Shown in pieces: positions 46,199-54,666 of a stretch of DNA of 64,000 nt. The notes beneath the pieces were generated by a model. It made no database searches, was not told the DNA's origin, and worked only from the letters and a program-made list of their open reading frames with translations. The DNA comes from an uncultured Lutibacter sp. (lineage in GTDB: Bacteria > Bacteroidota > Bacteroidia > Flavobacteriales > Flavobacteriaceae). The DNA lies in assembly GCF_937891065.1 (NCBI RefSeq), contig NZ_CALAEQ010000268.1, positions 1-64,000 of the forward strand, given 5' to 3'. The first letter of the stretch is position 1. Each line of letters starts with the position of its first letter. Both the position numbers and the translations under genes were made by a program.

Positions 46199-46816
46199 AT
46201 GGAAATTGTTATTGCTAACACATCACATTTAAAATTTGCCGACATCATTTGTGAAACTATAAAAGAATCTGCAAAAGTTAGAGGTACAGGTATTGCTGAA
46301 AGAACTCCTGAATATATTTCAAAAAAAATTAGTGAAGGAGATGCTGTGGTTGCCATTGATGACGATAAATTCGCGGGTTTTTGTTATATAGAAACGTGGG
46401 ACAATAATTCGTTTGTAGTAAATTCAGGGTTAATTGTACATCCAGATTATAGAAATCAAGGATTGGCAAAAAAAATTAAAAAGAAAATTTTAGAATATTC
46501 TCAGGAAAAATATCCTGATGCAAAAATATTTGGAATTACTACAGGATTAGCAGTTTTAAAAATTAATTATGAATTAGGTTATCAGCCAGTTACATTCTCT
46601 GAGTTAACAACTAATGAGGCCTTTTGGAATGGCTGTAAAACGTGTAAAAATTTTGATGTTTTAATGCGGACAGATAAAAAAATGTGTCTATGTACGGGAA
46701 TGTTATATGATCCAAAACATGAAAAAAACATAAAAACACACAAATACAACTCAAAAGTATTAAGTAGATTAAAAAGTATTAAACAAGCATTATTTCTTAA
46801 AAAAAATAAAAAATAA
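46199..46816 (+). CDS. GNAT family N-acyltransferase heading the arginine operon (candidate glutamate N-acyltransferase)
   Basis: 205 aa. A GNAT fold with the acyl-CoA pyrophosphate loop at residues 81-92 (HPDYRNQGLAKK). After the core there is a four-Cys segment (Cys146, Cys149, Cys163, Cys165; GCKTCKN and KMCLCTG) and a Lys-rich C-terminal tail. It begins the operon and is 1 bp from argG. The operon otherwise has every step from N-acylglutamate to arginine except an ArgA/ArgJ, so this is the natural candidate to acylate glutamate with acetyl- or succinyl-CoA. That is inference from context; the GNAT family is certain. Confidence 0.85.
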   Translation: MEIVIANTSHLKFADIICETIKESAKVRGTGIAERTPEYISKKISEGDAVVAIDDDKFAGFCYIETWDNNSFVVNSGLIVHPDYRNQGLAKKIKKKILEYSQEKYPDAKIFGITTGLAVLKINYELGYQPVTFSELTTNEAFWNGCKTCKNFDVLMRTDKKMCLCTGMLYDPKHEKNIKTHKYNSKVLSRLKSIKQALFLKKNKK

Positions 46817-46817
46817 A

Positions 46818-48005
46818 ATGGAAAAAGTAGTATTGGCATATAGCGGGGGTTTAGACACTTCGTATTGCGTTAAATATTTAATAAACGAATTAAAATTAGA
46901 GGTTCATAGTGCACTTGTAAACACTGGTGGATTTTCAGCTAAAGAATTAGAAATTGTTGAAAAGAAAGCTTATGAAATGGGTGTTACTTCTCACATAAAT
47001 AAAAATATATTAGAAGAGTATTATTCAAAAGCTATAAAATATATGGTTTTTGGTAATGTTTTAAAAAATAACACATATCCACTTTCGGTTAGTGCTGAAC
47101 GTGTATTTCAGGCTATTGAAGTAGTTGAATATGCAAAACAAATTGGCGCAAAATACATTGCCCACGGAAGTACTGGAGCAGGAAATGATCAAGTGAGGTT
47201 CGATATGATTTTTCAAACCTTGGCTCCTGAAATTGAAATTATTACGCCAATTAGAGATTTAAAATTATCTAGACAAGAAGAAATTGCCTACTTAAAAGAA
47301 AATGGAGTAGATTATCCTTGGGAGAAAGCAAAATACTCAATTAATAAAGGAATTTGGGGAACAAGTGTTGGAGGTGTAGAAACCTTAACTTCACACCAAG
47401 CTTTACCAGAAGAAGCTTACCCAAGTCAGTTAGAAAAAACAACTCCAACAGATGTTAAACTTCATTTTAAAAAAGGAGAGCTGGTTGGCTTAAATGATGA
47501 ATTTGATACTTCTGTTAATACCATTTTAAAGTTAGAAGAAATTGCTTCAAAATATGCAATTGGTAGAGATATTCATGTAGGAGATACCATTGTTGGAATT
47601 AAAGGAAGAGTTGGTTTTGAAGCTGCTGCTGCAGTTGTAACTATTAAAGCGCATCATACGTTAGAAAAGCATGTATTATCCAAATGGCAACAAAATTTAA
47701 AAGAGCAATTAGGTAGTTGGTACGGAATGTTATTACACGACGGTCAATATTTTGAGCCTGTGATGAGAAATATTGAAGCCTTTTTAGAAGATTCTCAAAA
47801 AACAGTGACGGGAGAAGTTTTTGTAACCTTAAAACCTTACCATTTTAGTATAAACGGAATTGAATCTAAACACGATTTAATGAAATCTAAATTTGGTGAG
47901 TATGGAGAAACAAATAAGGCGTGGTCAGCAGATGATGCAAAAGGGTTTATTAAAATTTTAGGAACGCCAAATAAAATATATCACAGCGTAAATTCAGAAT
48001 TATGA
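46818..48005 (+). CDS. argG: argininosuccinate synthase
   Basis: 395 aa. Joins citrulline and aspartate with ATP to form argininosuccinate. The PP-loop AYSGGLDTSYCV (about residues 7-18) is present, with AHGSTGAGNDQVRF, IITPIRDLKLSRQEEI and YSINKGIWGTSVGG following in family order. It overlaps argC by 4 bp (ATGA). Length 395 is normal. Confidence 0.97.
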   Translation: MEKVVLAYSGGLDTSYCVKYLINELKLEVHSALVNTGGFSAKELEIVEKKAYEMGVTSHINKNILEEYYSKAIKYMVFGNVLKNNTYPLSVSAERVFQAIEVVEYAKQIGAKYIAHGSTGAGNDQVRFDMIFQTLAPEIEIITPIRDLKLSRQEEIAYLKENGVDYPWEKAKYSINKGIWGTSVGGVETLTSHQALPEEAYPSQLEKTTPTDVKLHFKKGELVGLNDEFDTSVNTILKLEEIASKYAIGRDIHVGDTIVGIKGRVGFEAAAAVVTIKAHHTLEKHVLSKWQQNLKEQLGSWYGMLLHDGQYFEPVMRNIEAFLEDSQKTVTGEVFVTLKPYHFSINGIESKHDLMKSKFGEYGETNKAWSADDAKGFIKILGTPNKIYHSVNSEL

Positions 48006-48979
48006 TAAAAGTAGGAATTATTGGTGGAGCAGGGTATACAGCAGGAGAATTAATTCGTTTATTAATTCATCATTCTCATGTAGAAATAGATTTTGTGTAC
48101 AGTACTTCAAATGCGGGAAATTATATTTATAATGTGCATCAAGATTTGTTGGGAGCATTAGATTTAAAATTTACGGATACTGTAAATGGCAATGTGGATG
48201 TATTGTTTTTGTGTTTAGGACACGGAAATTCAAAAAAGTTTTTAAAACAATATCAATTTTCTGGAGGTACTAAAATTATAGATTTAAGTAACGATTTTAG
48301 ACTGAATATAGATGCTATTTTTCAAGGAAATGAATATGTGTATGGTTTACCAGAATTACAACAACAAAAAATTGAAAAAGCGAATTATATTGCAAATCCT
48401 GGTTGTTTTGCAACAGCGATTCAATTGGCTTTGTTACCATTAGCAAAAGCGAATTTATTAAATAATTCAGTACATATAAATGCCACTACGGGCTCAACAG
48501 GCGCTGGCGTTTCACCAAGTGAAACCACTCATTTTAGTTGGAGAGATAATAATTTTTCAGTGTATAAAGCATTTACGCATCAACATTTAGATGAAATTTC
48601 TGAAAGTTTAGGCTTGTTACAACCAGATTTTTCTGAAGAGCTATTTTTTATTCCAAATAGAGGGAACTTTAGCAGAGGAATTTTTGCATCGATCTATTTA
48701 AATTTTGATGAAAGTATAGAAAAAGCGTACGAATTATTTGAAGATTTTTATGCAGATGCAGTTTTTACAAAAGTGTCAAAAAATCCAATTCATTTAAAGC
48801 AAGTAGTGAATACAAACAATTGCTTTATTCATTTAGAAAAGTATAAAAACACCTTATTAATTACTTCGGCAATTGATAATTTATTAAAAGGAGCATCTGG
48901 GCAAGCCATTCAAAATATGAATTTAATGTTTAAATTAAATCAAACTGAAGGATTGCAGTTAAAAGCTAATTTATTTTAA
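48002..48979 (+). CDS. argC: N-acetyl-gamma-glutamyl-phosphate reductase (or N-succinyl form)
   Basis: 325 aa. NADPH-dependent reduction of N-acylglutamyl phosphate to the semialdehyde. GIIGGAGYTAGELIRLL is the dinucleotide-binding start; the catalytic Cys135 lies in NPGCFATAIQLALLP; GSTGAGVSPSETTHF and HLDEISESL (with the catalytic His region FTHQHLDE) follow. The pathway context, with an argF' carbamoyltransferase, means the acyl group may be succinyl. Overlaps argG by 4 bp; proC follows after 10 bp. Confidence 0.95.
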   Translation: MIKVGIIGGAGYTAGELIRLLIHHSHVEIDFVYSTSNAGNYIYNVHQDLLGALDLKFTDTVNGNVDVLFLCLGHGNSKKFLKQYQFSGGTKIIDLSNDFRLNIDAIFQGNEYVYGLPELQQQKIEKANYIANPGCFATAIQLALLPLAKANLLNNSVHINATTGSTGAGVSPSETTHFSWRDNNFSVYKAFTHQHLDEISESLGLLQPDFSEELFFIPNRGNFSRGIFASIYLNFDESIEKAYELFEDFYADAVFTKVSKNPIHLKQVVNTNNCFIHLEKYKNTLLITSAIDNLLKGASGQAIQNMNLMFKLNQTEGLQLKANLF

Positions 48980-48989
48980 AAAAAACAAC

Positions 48990-49784
48990 ATGAAAATAGC
49001 AATTATTGGCTTAGGAAATTTAGGGTATTCAATAGCAATTGGTATTTTAACACAAGAAAATTTTAAATTCAAAAATCTATATTTAACAAAACGAGATATA
49101 GATTCTTTAAGTTCTTGGGAGAAATTACCCAATGTTAAAATTTCAACCGATAATAAGAAGGCTGTTCGCTATTCGGATGTTGTTATAATTGCTGTACAAC
49201 CTAAACAATTACATACAGTTTTAGAAGAAATAAAAGAGGTGGTTAATCCTAAAACACACACAATTATTTCAGTGGTTACCGGTAGAAAAACGGATGAAAT
49301 TGAAAGTGTTTTAGGTGCTGATGTTCCAATTATTAGAAGTATGCCAAATACGGCCATTTCTGTTGGACAATCAATGACATGTTTAAGTTCTAATGAAAAA
49401 GGAAAAGAGAATATAGAATGTGCAAAAACCATTTTTAATTCTTTAGGAAAAACCATGTGTATTGAAGAAAATCTAATGCAGGCAGCAACCGTAATATGCG
49501 CAAGTGGTATTGCATTTTGGATGCGTTTAATTAGAGCGACTACACAAGGTGCTGTACAATTGGGATTTGATTCTAAAGAAGCACAAGAATTATCGGTTCA
49601 AACGTGTTTGGGTGCTGCCAGTTTATTAATCCATTCAGGAAGTCATCCTGAGCAAGAAATTGATAAAGTTACAACCCCAAGTGGTTGTACAATTGAGGGT
49701 TTAAACGAAATGGAGCATCAAGGATTGAGTTCATCCTTAATTAAAGGTTTGGTAACTTCTTTCGAAAAAATTAATCAGATTTAA
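48990..49784 (+). CDS. proC: pyrroline-5-carboxylate reductase
   Basis: 264 aa. Last step of proline synthesis: NAD(P)H reduces 1-pyrroline-5-carboxylate. N-terminal Rossmann motif GLGNLGYSIAIG (residues 7-18), VIIAVQPKQLHTVL, RSMPNTAISVGQSMT, and C-terminal HPEQEIDKVTTPSGCTIEGLNEME, the substrate-binding ProC signature. Placed inside the arginine operon together with proA and proB, so glutamate-derived proline and arginine are coregulated. Confidence 0.96.
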   Translation: MKIAIIGLGNLGYSIAIGILTQENFKFKNLYLTKRDIDSLSSWEKLPNVKISTDNKKAVRYSDVVIIAVQPKQLHTVLEEIKEVVNPKTHTIISVVTGRKTDEIESVLGADVPIIRSMPNTAISVGQSMTCLSSNEKGKENIECAKTIFNSLGKTMCIEENLMQAATVICASGIAFWMRLIRATTQGAVQLGFDSKEAQELSVQTCLGAASLLIHSGSHPEQEIDKVTTPSGCTIEGLNEMEHQGLSSSLIKGLVTSFEKINQI

Positions 49785-49794
49785 CTTTTTTATT

Positions 49795-50925
49795 ATGAAA
49801 TTATTTGATGTTTATCCGCTATACAATGTAACTCCAGTGAAAGCTGAAGGTTGTTATGTTTGGGATGAGAATAACACTAAATATTTAGATTTATACGGTG
49901 GTCACGGAGTAATTTCTGTGGGACATACCCATCCAAAATATGTAGCTTCTTTAACTAATCAATTACATAAAATTGGATTTTATTCCAATTCAGTTCAAAT
50001 GCCTTTACAGGTTGAATTGGCTCAAAAATTAGGAAAGTTGTCAGGTTGTGAAAATTACAATTTGTTTTTATGTAATTCTGGAGCTGAAGCCAATGAAAAT
50101 GCGCTGAAATTAGCGTCTTTTATCACTGGAAAAAGTAGAATTATTTCTTTTACAAATTCCTTTCATGGAAGAACATCTGCTGCTGTTGCGGTTACGGATA
50201 ATAAAAGTATTAATGCACCAATCAATCTTCAACAAGAAGTTACGTTTTTACCGTTGAATGATATTGAATTAGTTATTCACGAAATTGGAAAAGGAGATGT
50301 TGCCGCAGTAATTATTGAAGGAATTCAGGGTGTTGGAGGTTTGGATGAGGGAACTACTGAATTTTTTCAGGAAGTTCAAAAAGTGTGCAATAGAAATTGC
50401 GTGTTGTTAATTTTAGATGAAATTCAATCTGGTTATGGAAGAAGTGGAAAATTCTTTGCATTTCAATACCATAATATTCAGCCAGACATAATAACAACAG
50501 CCAAAGGAATGGCAAATGGATTTCCAATGGGTGGTGTTTTAATTTTAGATGTTTTTAAAGCCAAATACGGTAGTTTAGGTACAACTTTTGGTGGAAATCA
50601 TTTAGCGTGTACTGCTGCTATTGCTGTATTAGATATTATTGAAAATGAAAATTTAATTGCCAATGTTAATGAAGTTTCAAATTATTTTATGGAAGAAATT
50701 AAACAGATTTCTGAAATAAAAAAAGTAAAAGGAAGAGGTTTAATGTTGGGTGTAGAATTTGATTTTGAAGTAGGAGATCTTCGAAAAAAATTAATTACCG
50801 ATAAACATATTTTTACTGGAGGTTCTAACAATAAAAATCTGTTAAGAATTTTACCTCCTTTAACAATTACCAAAGCTCAAATAAATGAATATATAAAAGC
50901 TTTAAAAGAAGTATTGGCATCATGA
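49795..50925 (+). CDS. argD: acetylornithine (succinylornithine) aminotransferase
   Basis: 376 aa PLP-dependent class III aminotransferase. YLDLYGGHGVISVGHTHP, CNSGAEANENALKLA and FTNSFHGRTSAAVAVT are family blocks. LILDEIQSGYGRSGKFFAFQ holds the cofactor Asp, and TTAKGMANGFPMG the Schiff-base Lys. It converts N-acylglutamate semialdehyde to N-acylornithine. Shorter than the usual 390-400 aa, as in other Bacteroidota. The proA start overlaps its end by 4 bp. Confidence 0.95.
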   Translation: MKLFDVYPLYNVTPVKAEGCYVWDENNTKYLDLYGGHGVISVGHTHPKYVASLTNQLHKIGFYSNSVQMPLQVELAQKLGKLSGCENYNLFLCNSGAEANENALKLASFITGKSRIISFTNSFHGRTSAAVAVTDNKSINAPINLQQEVTFLPLNDIELVIHEIGKGDVAAVIIEGIQGVGGLDEGTTEFFQEVQKVCNRNCVLLILDEIQSGYGRSGKFFAFQYHNIQPDIITTAKGMANGFPMGGVLILDVFKAKYGSLGTTFGGNHLACTAAIAVLDIIENENLIANVNEVSNYFMEEIKQISEIKKVKGRGLMLGVEFDFEVGDLRKKLITDKHIFTGGSNNKNLLRILPPLTITKAQINEYIKALKEVLAS

Positions 50926-52115
50926 AAGCATTAACTTCAAATCAAAAAAACAGTGTTTTAGCATCTATGGCTCAATTAATAGATTCAGAAAGAACTGCTA
51001 TTATAAATGCCAATAACATAGATGTTGAAAATTATTCTGGCGAAGATATTGCAATGTATGATCGACTTAAAGTTGATGATACGAAGATTGATGGAATGAT
51101 TGTTTCATTACAACAATTAATTGCAGATATTGATCCAGTAGGAAAAGAACTATATAATTTTACCCACGAAAACGGGTTGAAAATGACCAATAAAACGGCA
51201 CCTTTCGGAACTGTTTTAATCATTTATGAATCTAGACCAGATGTTACAGTTGAAGCTGGAGGAATTGCATTTAAATCTGGAAATAAAATCTTATTAAAGG
51301 GCGGAAAAGAGTCACTAAATTCTAATTTAATAATTGTTGAATTGTGGCATAAAGCATTGGCTGAAAATAATATTTCAACAAATTGGGTGGAATATTTAAA
51401 TTATAACAGAACTGAAACACTAGAGTTTTTAGAACATCCAACTCAAAAAGTAGATTTAATTGTACCGCGCGGTGGAGATAAATTAATTGCTTTTGTAAAA
51501 CAACACGCAAAATGTCCCGTAATTGTAAGTGGTAGAGGAAATAATTTTGTGTATGTAGATACTGAAGCTGATTTAGATATGGCTTTATCAGTAATTATAA
51601 ATGCGAAAGCTTCAAAAATATCAGCCTGTAATGCGTTGGATAAAGTATTGATAAATACAAATTTAATAAATAAAGAATCCTTTATTAAATCGTTGATTCA
51701 TAAATTGGTAGAACATAAAGTTGAAATTTTAGGGGATGCTGAAATCTCTAAATTTGAAAATGTTTCAGCTTTTGACGATGAAGCCATTTGGTTTGAAGAA
51801 TTTTTAGATTATAAAATAGTTTTAGGAGCGGTGAATTCTTTAGATGAAGCCATTTCAAAAATAAATACCTACGGAGGAGGACATTCGGCGGTCATAATTA
51901 CAAACAATACAGAAACTGCTCAAAATTTTATGGAATCTGTGGATTCAGCTGCTGTATACCAAAATGCATCAACTCGTTTTACAGATGGTGGTCAGTTTGG
52001 TTTGGGTGGTGAATTGGCAATAAGTACAGATAAATTGCATCATAGAGGTCCAATGGGATTACAACATTTAGTTACTAACAAATGGTACGTGTACGGAAAT
52101 GGACAAATTAGGTAA
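50922..52115 (+). CDS. proA: glutamate-5-semialdehyde dehydrogenase
   Basis: 397 aa. NADPH-dependent reduction of glutamyl-5-phosphate. APFGTVLIIYESRPDVTVEAGGIAFKSGNKILLKGGKES and LIVPRGGDKLIAFVKQHA are typical. The nucleophile Cys is in KISACNALDKVLIN; GGGHSAVIIT and STRFTDGGQFGLGGELAISTDKLHHRGPMGL close the protein. It overlaps argD by 4 bp and proB by 17 bp. Confidence 0.96.
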   Translation: MKALTSNQKNSVLASMAQLIDSERTAIINANNIDVENYSGEDIAMYDRLKVDDTKIDGMIVSLQQLIADIDPVGKELYNFTHENGLKMTNKTAPFGTVLIIYESRPDVTVEAGGIAFKSGNKILLKGGKESLNSNLIIVELWHKALAENNISTNWVEYLNYNRTETLEFLEHPTQKVDLIVPRGGDKLIAFVKQHAKCPVIVSGRGNNFVYVDTEADLDMALSVIINAKASKISACNALDKVLINTNLINKESFIKSLIHKLVEHKVEILGDAEISKFENVSAFDDEAIWFEEFLDYKIVLGAVNSLDEAISKINTYGGGHSAVIITNNTETAQNFMESVDSAAVYQNASTRFTDGGQFGLGGELAISTDKLHHRGPMGLQHLVTNKWYVYGNGQIR

Positions 52116-52875
52116 AAAAAGAATTTTATTAAAAATTGGTTCCAATGTGTTAACAAAGGAAACCAATCATATTTCTCGTGGAAAAATCGAAGATATTGCT
52201 TGCCAAATTGCAGATTTAAGAGACGAATATGAGTTTGTAATTGTAACTTCAGGCGCTATTGCAGTGGCAAAACAATTTGTACAGTTAGAGAGTAATGGAA
52301 AGGAAATTAACGTAAAACAAGCGTTAGCTTCCATTGGTCAACCACATTTAATGCGTATTTATCAGGAAAGTTTTAGAGAACTTGGTTTGCTAACTTCGCA
52401 GTGTTTATTGTCGTATTCCGATTTCAAAAAAGTAGAATCAAGAACCAATATTAAAAACACCATAAATGTGTTGGTTGAAAATAGTTACATTCCAATTATT
52501 AATGAAAATGATACCGTAGCAACAGATGAAATTAAGTTTGGTGACAACGATAAATTATCAGCATTAGCAGCAGAGCTTTTAAATGTTGATTTGTTAATTA
52601 TTGCAACCAATACTAATGGAATTTATATGAAAGAATCTATTAATTCAGAAAAAGTAAAAACCATTAGAGAAACTTCTGATATTCAATTGTTAAGAGATCA
52701 AATTCAAACATCGGTTTCGTTGCACGGAACAGGTGGAATGTCAGCAAAAATTGAAGCTTCAGAAATTGCACAAAATGCAACTATTGAAACGTGGATAGTA
52801 AATGGATTAAAAGATAATTTTGTTGTGAATGCAATGAAAAATAAAAGTGAGTTCACAAAAATAACAGTTAAATAA
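52099..52875 (+). CDS. proB: glutamate 5-kinase (without PUA domain)
   Basis: 258 aa amino-acid-kinase-fold enzyme, first step of proline synthesis. Blocks: RILLKIGSNVLTKE, FVIVTSGAIAVA, NENDTVATDEIKFGDNDKLSALAA (substrate and Mg residues) and GTGGMSAKIEASEIA. E. coli ProB (367 aa) has a C-terminal PUA domain that is missing here, a form known in many bacteria. Start codon lies within the end of proA (17-bp overlap), implying translational coupling. argF' follows after 1 bp. Confidence 0.95.
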   Translation: MDKLGKKRILLKIGSNVLTKETNHISRGKIEDIACQIADLRDEYEFVIVTSGAIAVAKQFVQLESNGKEINVKQALASIGQPHLMRIYQESFRELGLLTSQCLLSYSDFKKVESRTNIKNTINVLVENSYIPIINENDTVATDEIKFGDNDKLSALAAELLNVDLLIIATNTNGIYMKESINSEKVKTIRETSDIQLLRDQIQTSVSLHGTGGMSAKIEASEIAQNATIETWIVNGLKDNFVVNAMKNKSEFTKITVK

Positions 52876-52876
52876 A

Positions 52877-53824
52877 ATGCAACATTATACCAATATAAAC
52901 GAGTTAGATAGCTTACAAAATACAGTGAAAGAAGCTATTAGTTTGAAGAAAAATGAATTAAAATTTAAATTTCTTGGTGAAGGAAAAACCATTTGCTTAT
53001 TATTTTTCAATAATAGTTTGCGTACGCGTTTAAGCACACAAAAAGCTGCTCAAAATTTAGGGATGAATACTGTTGTTATGAATTTTGGAAGTGAAGGTTG
53101 GCAGCTAGAGTTTGAGGATGGTGTAGTAATGGATGAAGATAAATCTGAACACGTTATTGAAGCTGCGCAGGTAGTCGCGCAATATTGTGATATTGTTGCT
53201 ATTAGAGCATTTGCTTCTTTAACAGATAAAGAAAAAGACAGAGCAGAAATTGTGATTGAAAGCTTTAAAAAATATGCTGGAATTCCAGTGGTAAATATGG
53301 AAAGCGCTACTGGGCATCCGTTACAAGCTTTGGCAGATGCAATTACAATGGAAGAGTTTAAAGTTTTGCATAAACCAAAAGTGGTGTTGTCTTGGGCGCC
53401 ACATCCAAAAGCGTTGCCGCATGCAGTTGCCAATTCTTTTGTTGAAATGATGCAATTACAAGATGCAGATTTTGTAATTACGCATCCTGAAGGGTATGAA
53501 TTAGATCCTGAAATAACAAAGAATTCAAAAATTGAATACAATCAGAATAAAGCTTTTGAAAATGCAGATTTTGTGTATGTTAAAAACTGGAGTTCTTTTA
53601 AAGACTACGGAAAAGTAGTAAATAAAGATGCCAATTGGATGGTGACAGCTGAGAAAATGAAATTAACTAATAATGGTAAATTTATGCATTGTTTACCTGT
53701 TAGAAGAAACGTAATTGTTGCCGATGAAGTAATTGATTCTGAAAATTCAATTGTAATTCAACAAGCAAATAATAGAACCTATTCAGCACAAATTGTGTTA
53801 AAAAAAATATTAGAAAACCTATAG
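52877..53824 (+). CDS. argF': N-succinyl/N-acetyl-ornithine carbamoyltransferase
   Basis: 315 aa. Transcarbamylase acting on N-acylated ornithine to give N-acylcitrulline. Motifs: NNSLRTRLSTQKAAQNLGMN (carbamoyl-phosphate loop, SLRTR at 47-51), HPLQALADAITMEEF, WAPHPKALPHAV, THPEGYELDPE and FMHCLPVRRN. The sequence closely follows the pattern of the Bacteroides fragilis SOTCase. At the residue that distinguishes SOTCase (Pro90 in B. fragilis) from AOTCase (Glu92 in Xanthomonas), this protein has Ser90 (DKSEH). Succinyl preference is therefore likely but not certain. Copy 5 of the interspersed repeat lies in the 56-bp gap to argB. Confidence 0.93.
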   Translation: MQHYTNINELDSLQNTVKEAISLKKNELKFKFLGEGKTICLLFFNNSLRTRLSTQKAAQNLGMNTVVMNFGSEGWQLEFEDGVVMDEDKSEHVIEAAQVVAQYCDIVAIRAFASLTDKEKDRAEIVIESFKKYAGIPVVNMESATGHPLQALADAITMEEFKVLHKPKVVLSWAPHPKALPHAVANSFVEMMQLQDADFVITHPEGYELDPEITKNSKIEYNQNKAFENADFVYVKNWSSFKDYGKVVNKDANWMVTAEKMKLTNNGKFMHCLPVRRNVIVADEVIDSENSIVIQQANNRTYSAQIVLKKILENL

Positions 53825-53834
53825 TATTCAATAT

Positions 53835-53860
53835 TGTCACACTAAGCCTGTCGAAGTATT
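53835..53860 (+). repeat. interspersed TGAGCTTGTCGAA repeat, copy 5
   Basis: TGTCACACTAAGCCTGTCGA followed by AGTATT, matching copies 3, 4 and 6 except for two substitutions in the core. Lies between argF' and argB, the longest gap in the arginine operon. Confidence 0.6.
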
Positions 53861-53880
53861 CTCACAAATAGTAAAAAACA

Positions 53881-54666
53881 ATGAAAAAACAACTTTTAAA
53901 AATAGTAAAAATTGGCGGAAATGTAATTAATGATGAAATTGCATTGAGTTTATTTTTAAAAGATTTTGCCACTATTGAAGGACCAAAAATATTGGTGCAC
54001 GGAGGCGGAAGGAGAGCGACTGAAATTGCTTCAGAAATGGGTTTAAAGCCAAAAATGATAAACGGTAGAAGAGTAACTGATGAAGCTAATTTAGAAGTTG
54101 TAACAATGGTTTATGCTGGTTTGTTGAATAAAAAAATAGTAGCTCAATTGCAACAATTTAGTTGCAACGCCTTAGGATTATCTGGTGCTGATGCCAATTG
54201 TATTTTAGCGCATAAACGAATAGTAAAAGATATTGATTATGGTTTTGCAGGTGATGTTGATGCTGTAAATTCTGAGATTATTGATATACTTCTTCAAAAT
54301 AATGTAACACCTGTTTTTTGTGCGATAACTCATGATAAAAATGGACAATTGTTAAATACAAATGCAGATACCATTGCTTCTGAGGTTGCAATTGCATTGA
54401 GTGATTTGTATGAAACGGAATTAAATTTTGTGTTTGAATTGAAAGGAGTTTTACAAAGTATTGACGATAAAAATTCTGTAATTACACAAATTAATTTGAA
54501 TAAATACGAGCAATTAGTTGAACAAGGTGTTATTTCAGAAGGTATGATTCCAAAACTTTATAATTGTTTTAATGCATTAGAGAAAGGTGTTGGAATAGTG
54601 AAAATTGGAGACGCTACTTTAGTGCAAAATGAGACTAAATTTTATACAACATTAAGTTTAAAATAA
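53881..54666 (+). CDS. argB: acetylglutamate kinase (or N-succinylglutamate kinase)
   Basis: 261 aa amino-acid-kinase-fold protein. KIVKIGGNVINDE at the N-terminus and ILVHGGGRRATEIASEMGL with the phosphate-binding GGG are present. GRRVTDEANLEVVTMVYAGLLNKKIVAQLQ is the N-acylglutamate site. LLNTNADTIASEVAIAL and GVISEGMIPKLYNCFNALEKGV follow. It phosphorylates the N-acylglutamate made upstream. Its last base overlaps the argE start (TAATG). Confidence 0.95.
   Translation: MKKQLLKIVKIGGNVINDEIALSLFLKDFATIEGPKILVHGGGRRATEIASEMGLKPKMINGRRVTDEANLEVVTMVYAGLLNKKIVAQLQQFSCNALGLSGADANCILAHKRIVKDIDYGFAGDVDAVNSEIIDILLQNNVTPVFCAITHDKNGQLLNTNADTIASEVAIALSDLYETELNFVFELKGVLQSIDDKNSVITQINLNKYEQLVEQGVISEGMIPKLYNCFNALEKGVGIVKIGDATLVQNETKFYTTLSLK

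Noticed and set aside
53050..53541. 163-codon minus-strand frame inside argF'
   Set aside because: Shadow frame opposite a strongly conserved enzyme gene; no signal, promoter or family resemblance.
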